From contig NZ_JAVDQF010000001.1 in assembly GCF_031454135.1 (NCBI RefSeq), positions 1,736,001-1,800,000 of the forward strand: a stretch of 64,000 bases of DNA, given 5' to 3'. The position numbers were made by a program, and so were the translations under genes. A model generated the notes under the pieces. It was not told where the DNA came from, made no database searches, and saw only the letters and a program-made list of their open reading frames with translations. This document shows, one piece after another, positions 60,200 to 64,000 of this stretch; the first letter of the stretch is position 1, and each line of letters begins with the position of its first letter. This DNA comes from Arthrobacter russicus (GTDB lineage: Bacteria > Actinomycetota > Actinomycetes > Actinomycetales > Micrococcaceae).

Positions 60200-61099
60200 T
60201 CAGCTGACCGCGATCAGAGCCACTCCGGCGACCACGATCCCCGCCCCGATCAAGCGCTTCCGCGGTTCCGCCTCGTGCAGCAGGAATGCTCCGGCCAAGG
60301 TCACGAACACCACCGATAGTTCCCGGGCCGGAGCCACCATGGCCACCGGCGCCAGCTGCAGGGCGAAAAGCACTAGGACGTAGGCCAGTGGGGATACCGT
60401 CGCCACGATCAGCACCTCACGGCGGTTCTGCGACCAGACGCTGCGGACCCTGCTGCCCGTGGTGCCACCGGAACGCAGCGCGAACGGAGCCAGCAGCAGC
60501 ACTTCGGCCAGCGCCGAACCCCACATCAGCGAAATCGGGAACACCGCGAGACCGGCGCTGGTCACCGAGTGCGCGTCCCAGAGCGTGTACGCGGCGATGG
60601 TGAATCCGGTCAGTACGCCGTAGAGCACCCCCGCACCGAGCCGGGATGGACGTTTCGCCGGCGTCGGCGTCGAACCGGACAACCCAATCAGGACCACGCC
60701 GCCGACCACCACGGCTGCGCCGAGCACCGCGGGCCAGCCGGGGCGTTCGCCGAGCACCAGCAAGGCCAACAGCACGCTCAATGCCGGTCCGGTCCCCCGG
60801 GCCAGCGGATAGACCACCGAAATGTCGCCCTGCGCATAGCCGCGCTGCAGGAGTACGAAATAGCCGGTGTGCAGCACTCCGCTGACCGCCCCGCCGAGCA
60901 GCCACGGCAACCAATGGCCTCCGCTGCCGAGGACTCCCCAGATGCCCAAGGGCGCCAGGAGCACCGCCGAGCAGACCGAGGCCAGCCAGACGAACGGCAC
61001 GCCCCCGGCACCGGCTTTTTTGGCAGCGAGATTCCAGACCGCGTGCGCAACCGCCGCAGCGAGGACCAGACCGAGCGCGAGGAGGTTCACGGTCGGCAT
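60200..61099 (-). CDS. EamA/DMT family transporter
   Basis: The 299-residue membrane protein shows two EamA repeats of five helices each: LLALGLVLAAAVAHAVWNLAAKKAG, VYPLARGTGPALSVLLALLVLGERPGWPAVLGAAVVVGGV in the first, and LQLAPVAMVAPARELSVVFVTLAGAFLLHEAEPRKRLIGAGIVVAGV in the second. These proteins export metabolites or amino acids; the substrate is unknown. It is a single - strand gene that ends 30 bases from the convergent SSI-like lipoprotein gene. Confidence 0.9.
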   Translation of the reverse strand: MPTVNLLALGLVLAAAVAHAVWNLAAKKAGAGGVPFVWLASVCSAVLLAPLGIWGVLGSGGHWLPWLLGGAVSGVLHTGYFVLLQRGYAQGDISVVYPLARGTGPALSVLLALLVLGERPGWPAVLGAAVVVGGVVLIGLSGSTPTPAKRPSRLGAGVLYGVLTGFTIAAYTLWDAHSVTSAGLAVFPISLMWGSALAEVLLLAPFALRSGGTTGSRVRSVWSQNRREVLIVATVSPLAYVLVLFALQLAPVAMVAPARELSVVFVTLAGAFLLHEAEPRKRLIGAGIVVAGVALIAVS

Positions 61100-61185
61100 T
61101 GTGCCACAGCCAGATGAACTGTTGTCTATACAGCTGCGCCGAGGCTGGGGTGGGGCCGCCGAGCCCCGCCCCAGCCTGCCACGGG

Positions 61186-63558
61186 TTACCGGTTCCGGAT
61201 CGAAACCGGCATCTTGACCTTGACTCCGGCGCCGGACAAGGTGATGTCGCCGTTGTAGATCTGGCCGGAAGCACCACCGGGACGTTCAATGATGATCTTG
61301 AACGTTTTGCTGGCACCGGCCTGTTCGAAGACCAGGATCGACGGAATCGTGCGCACCCGCACGCCCGGGGTATCCACCGAGATCTGGTACACCCCCGGGG
61401 TGAGCGCGGTCGCCGTCCGGCTGGTTTCCACCCGGCCGTCGAGATTGCCCACCGCCACCGAGGCCTGGTTGAAATCCCGGGCTTTGACCGGGCTCAGACC
61501 ATCAATGCCCAAGTTGTAGCCGAGTCCCAGGAGATAGCCGAGATAGTCCTTGTTGCCCGCCTCGAAGTAGAGGCCCGGGCTCAAGAACCTGAGCGGATCG
61601 ACCTGACCGGCACCGACCGCGAGCTTGTCGGTGTTCCGCGAGCCGTCCGCGTTCAGCACATTCCCCGCGGTGGTCATCATCGCGGACTTCACCGCGGCCG
61701 GCGAGGCGGTCGGATACTTGCCCAGAATCATCGCCGCGTAGCCGGCCACATGGGGTGCCGCCATCGACGTCCCGGAAGCATAGCCGAATTGGCTTCCCCC
61801 CGACGCGATCGGCGAGAATCCGGAAAGCACATTGACTCCGGTGGCGGCCAGATCAGGCTTCAAAATATCGCCGCCGGCGGCATTGTGCGGTCCGCGCGAG
61901 GAGAAGCCGGCAATCTGCGGCGTCTTGTCCACGGGTTTTCCGGAGGTGTCCCGGTTCACGATGTTGCCGGGTTGGCCGGGCGCACTGACCAACGTGGCGC
62001 GCAACGCCAGGTAGTCCGGCGCGTCCAGGTGCACCGAAGGCACCGCATGCACATCCAAATCGGAGCTGTTCGGCGTCGGATTGCCAAGCACCATTCCGAC
62101 GCCGCCGGCATCCTTGACCACCTGGCTCTTTTCCACCCGGGCATTCACGCCGCGTTCGCAGACCACGATCTTGTCTGAGGTCTTGGCCGGATCCAAAGAC
62201 CCGGGCATGCAGAGTTTCGAGGCGCTGGCTCCGGCGGGAGCGAGCGTCTCGGCCAGGACCAGAGGCTTGTTGAACACCGAAGCACTCGCGATGGAGGAGC
62301 CGCGGTAACGGGTCCCATCGGCGAGCTCCAAGGTCCCTTTCGCCTCATCCGGCCAGGTGGTTGCAGCCACTGTGGTCACCCAGGGGCCGCCGTGGTTGAC
62401 GGTATTGGCTCCCGGACCGCTGTTGCCGGCCGAAGCGGAAACCACGATGCCCGCGGACGCCGCGGAGAGGAAAGCCAACGAGACCGGATCGTTGACCCTG
62501 GTATTGGAGCCGGAGATCGAGAAGTTAATCACGTCGACCCCGTCCAAAACCGCCTGGTCGATGGCCTGCACCGAGTCCGACGTGTAGCACCCGGTGGTCC
62601 AGCAGACCTTGTAAACCGCCAATTTGGCACCGGGCGCAACCCCGGAAGCAATATCCGGGTTGCGGCCGGGCATGTTCACCTGCACGCCTTCGCTGCCCAC
62701 CGCGGTTCCGGCGGTGTGCGTGCCGTGGTTGTTGGTGTCCACCGGCGAGACGAGCTCCTTCGGGTCCCGGTCTCCGATCAGCGTGTTCGCCAAATAGGTC
62801 TCCGCGTAGTAGCGGGCGCTGATCACTTTCGAATTGCACTCGGTCCCGGCGAAGCCCTGGCCGCTTTGGCACTCGCCGCGGAAAGTGTCGCCGTCGGCCT
62901 TGAGCATCGAAATGCCGCCGGCCGCGTCCCGGTAGGGCTCGCCCATTTTTGCTTCGCCCTGCAGTGGCTGCACCTGATTGCCCGCCACCAAAGGGTTGCC
63001 GGGGGTATAGCCGGTGTCCAGCACGCCGACCACGACGCCTTTCCCGGCATTCGCCGATCCGCCGTACTGGTCCTGCCAAATGCCGTTGCCTCCGCTGAGC
63101 CCTAGCCACTGGGCGCTGCTGGAATCCGGTTGCAGCAGCGTGTCCGGGGCCACCGTCACCACGCCTTTCGATGCCGCGAGCTCCTTGGCCTGCTGCCCGG
63201 TCAAGCTCGCCACGAAGCCGTTGAGCGCCACGGTCAAATTCTTCTCGATCCGCACATTTTTGGCCCCAGCGACCCGTTGCTGTTCTTGGGTGAGGTACCG
63301 CTGGTACTTCTGCACGTCCGGATCCGCCGCATCGACCTTGGACCCGAGCTCCGGTTTGGTCGGCGCAAGTCCGGGGACTCCGCCGTCGTAAGCGGCCACG
63401 GCTTCTTTCGCCATCACCACGATGTACCGGCCGTCCGGAAATGTTTGCGCATCCCCGGGCGCCGCAACGGCCGCCGGAACGAATCCGCCGACCGCCAGGA
63501 GAACTGCAGTTGCAACTACCCCGAAACTTCTGACTCTGCTCGTCTTGCGTTTAAACAC
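61186..63558 (-). CDS. Secreted S8 family serine protease (subtilase) with PA domain
   Basis: The 790-residue exported protease has a signal peptide (FGVVATAVLLAVGGFVPAAVA) and an inhibitor I9-like propeptide (residues ~35-150: GRYIVVMAKEAV, ALNGFVASLTGQQAKELA). The catalytic domain has Asp181 in VGVLDTGYTPG, His278 in NNHGTHTAGTA and Ser598 in ASGTSMAAPHVAGYAA. A protease-associated (PA) domain is inserted before the Ser (~400-510: KIVVCERGVNARVEKSQVVKDAGG). The C-terminus is a fibronectin-III-like beta domain, as in plant cucumisin-type subtilases. The GTG at 63558 follows GAGAGGTGG; the longer frame to 63654 is less likely. It probably digests extracellular proteins. Confidence 0.93.
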   Translation of the reverse strand: MFKRKTSRVRSFGVVATAVLLAVGGFVPAAVAAPGDAQTFPDGRYIVVMAKEAVAAYDGGVPGLAPTKPELGSKVDAADPDVQKYQRYLTQEQQRVAGAKNVRIEKNLTVALNGFVASLTGQQAKELAASKGVVTVAPDTLLQPDSSSAQWLGLSGGNGIWQDQYGGSANAGKGVVVGVLDTGYTPGNPLVAGNQVQPLQGEAKMGEPYRDAAGGISMLKADGDTFRGECQSGQGFAGTECNSKVISARYYAETYLANTLIGDRDPKELVSPVDTNNHGTHTAGTAVGSEGVQVNMPGRNPDIASGVAPGAKLAVYKVCWTTGCYTSDSVQAIDQAVLDGVDVINFSISGSNTRVNDPVSLAFLSAASAGIVVSASAGNSGPGANTVNHGGPWVTTVAATTWPDEAKGTLELADGTRYRGSSIASASVFNKPLVLAETLAPAGASASKLCMPGSLDPAKTSDKIVVCERGVNARVEKSQVVKDAGGVGMVLGNPTPNSSDLDVHAVPSVHLDAPDYLALRATLVSAPGQPGNIVNRDTSGKPVDKTPQIAGFSSRGPHNAAGGDILKPDLAATGVNVLSGFSPIASGGSQFGYASGTSMAAPHVAGYAAMILGKYPTASPAAVKSAMMTTAGNVLNADGSRNTDKLAVGAGQVDPLRFLSPGLYFEAGNKDYLGYLLGLGYNLGIDGLSPVKARDFNQASVAVGNLDGRVETSRTATALTPGVYQISVDTPGVRVRTIPSILVFEQAGASKTFKIIIERPGGASGQIYNGDITLSGAGVKVKMPVSIRNR

Positions 63559-63883
63559 GTGACTACCACCTCTCAATGGTTTGCGAACCATGTTCCCCCA
63601 AAAACACCGTCTCACCAGGAGAAACAGAGCGTTCGAACCCCTTGCATGATTCAAGGAGTTGCCCGAAGCATAGCGAAGACACAGTTTGCGCGCAGCAAGT
63701 TAAGCGGTAACCCGCAGACCCCCGTCCGGAGGCGGACAATCCATCGCGCCGCTGCCGGTAGAATAGTGTTGCAAGCTCGCGGAGCGCTGATGCCTCCGGA
63801 CCGGAACCAGCGTGAGACGGCACAGTTTTCCCGCTGTTCACCAGCCTCCGCGACCCCTAGCTTCGAAAAACAGGAGTCACCGG
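63559..63883. other. Intergenic region between the subtilase and purS, with purS -10 box
   Basis: This 325-base gap lies between divergent genes. TAGAAT at 63759-63764 is a good -10 box for purS, giving a leader of about 113 bases; no clear -35 is seen. CAGGAGT lies ten bases before the purS ATG. The part nearer the subtilase start shows no conserved motif I can name, and the small frames in it have no protein-like character. Confidence 0.5.
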
Positions 63884-64000
63884 ATGCCCCGGATCGTTGT
63901 CGATGTCATGCTCAAACCCGAAATCCTCGATCCGCAGGGTAAGGCCATTGTCGGGGCGCTCCCCCGGCTCGGCTTCACCGAATTCAGCGGCGTCCGCCAA
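63884..64000 (+). CDS. purS: Phosphoribosylformylglycinamidine synthase subunit PurS (3' end outside window)
   Basis: The visible 39 codons read PRIVVDVMLKPEILDPQGKA followed by IVGALPRLGFTEFSGVRQ, the N-terminal half of PurS. This small subunit joins PurQ and PurL to convert FGAR to FGAM in purine synthesis, shuttling ammonia between them. The ATG has CAGGAGT upstream. purQ and purL are expected just beyond the window. Confidence 0.95.
   Translation, partial: MPRIVVDVMLKPEILDPQGKAIVGALPRLGFTEFSGVRQ

Noticed and set aside
62392-63105. + strand frame opposite the subtilase
   Set aside because: Shadow of the protease coding strand; no ribosome site and no domain-like sequence.
63563-63841. 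92-codon - strand frame upstream of purS
   Set aside because: No ribosome site, no conserved-looking segment, and it covers the purS promoter region.

Overview
This window is high-GC actinobacterial DNA, about 64 kb and densely coded. The style (many GTG/TTG starts, ATGA and GTGA stop-start overlaps) and the gene set (short SRP RNA beside tRNA-Ser, gluQ-dnaX-recR, C. glutamicum-type aspartokinase, LytR_C protein, purS) fit Micrococcaceae, near Arthrobacter, Psychromicrobium or Renibacterium. The family-level assignment is inference. I saw no IS element, prophage or CRISPR array.

Region 1 (1-21031) is an exopolysaccharide locus. A degenerate GGDEF protein runs off the left edge. The + strand operon 849-11115 starts with an initiating phosphoglycosyl transferase and a glycosyltransferase. 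It continues into a six-gene module: acyl carrier protein, acyl-CoA dehydrogenase-like protein, seryl-tRNA-synthetase-like amino acid:[carrier protein] ligase, DUF1839 protein, GH2-like protein and a double alpha/beta hydrolase. The - strand block 14076-21031 holds galE, an O-antigen ligase/polymerase-like protein, two glycosyltransferases and a flippase joined to a Wzz-like domain. A GT4 gene and a DUF4832 gene lie between the two blocks. The reading is that a sugar polymer is built on a lipid carrier while an amino acid is activated on a carrier protein, perhaps to decorate the polymer. This is the most interesting system here.

Region 2 (21214-31078) is mixed: a LytR_C/ParB-like pair, glutathione peroxidase, GH36 alpha-galactosidase, a lipoprotein, a MpaB-like oxygenase, a matrixin protease, and a MarR regulator divergent from an MFS pump plus flavin reductase. 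Two families of palindromic dispersed repeats occur in its intergenic spaces.

Region 3 (31142-40497) holds the coupled choline uptake and oxidation operon betT-betB-betA, a flavin monooxygenase, a DUF1992 protein and a large secreted protein of unknown function.

Region 4 (40528-53630) is core-like: tRNA-Ser(GGA), SRP RNA, gluQ, dnaX, recR, a maltose-type ABC importer without its ATPase, a VOC protein, aspartokinase, a GNAT acetyltransferase and a Na+/H+ antiporter.

Region 5 (53647-64000) starts with an apparent L-fucose locus (mutarotase, GH29 fucosidase, fuconolactonase). Next come the wreck of a two-component system, a DNA glycosylase-annotated family protein, an SSI-like lipoprotein, an EamA transporter, a large subtilase and the start of purS.
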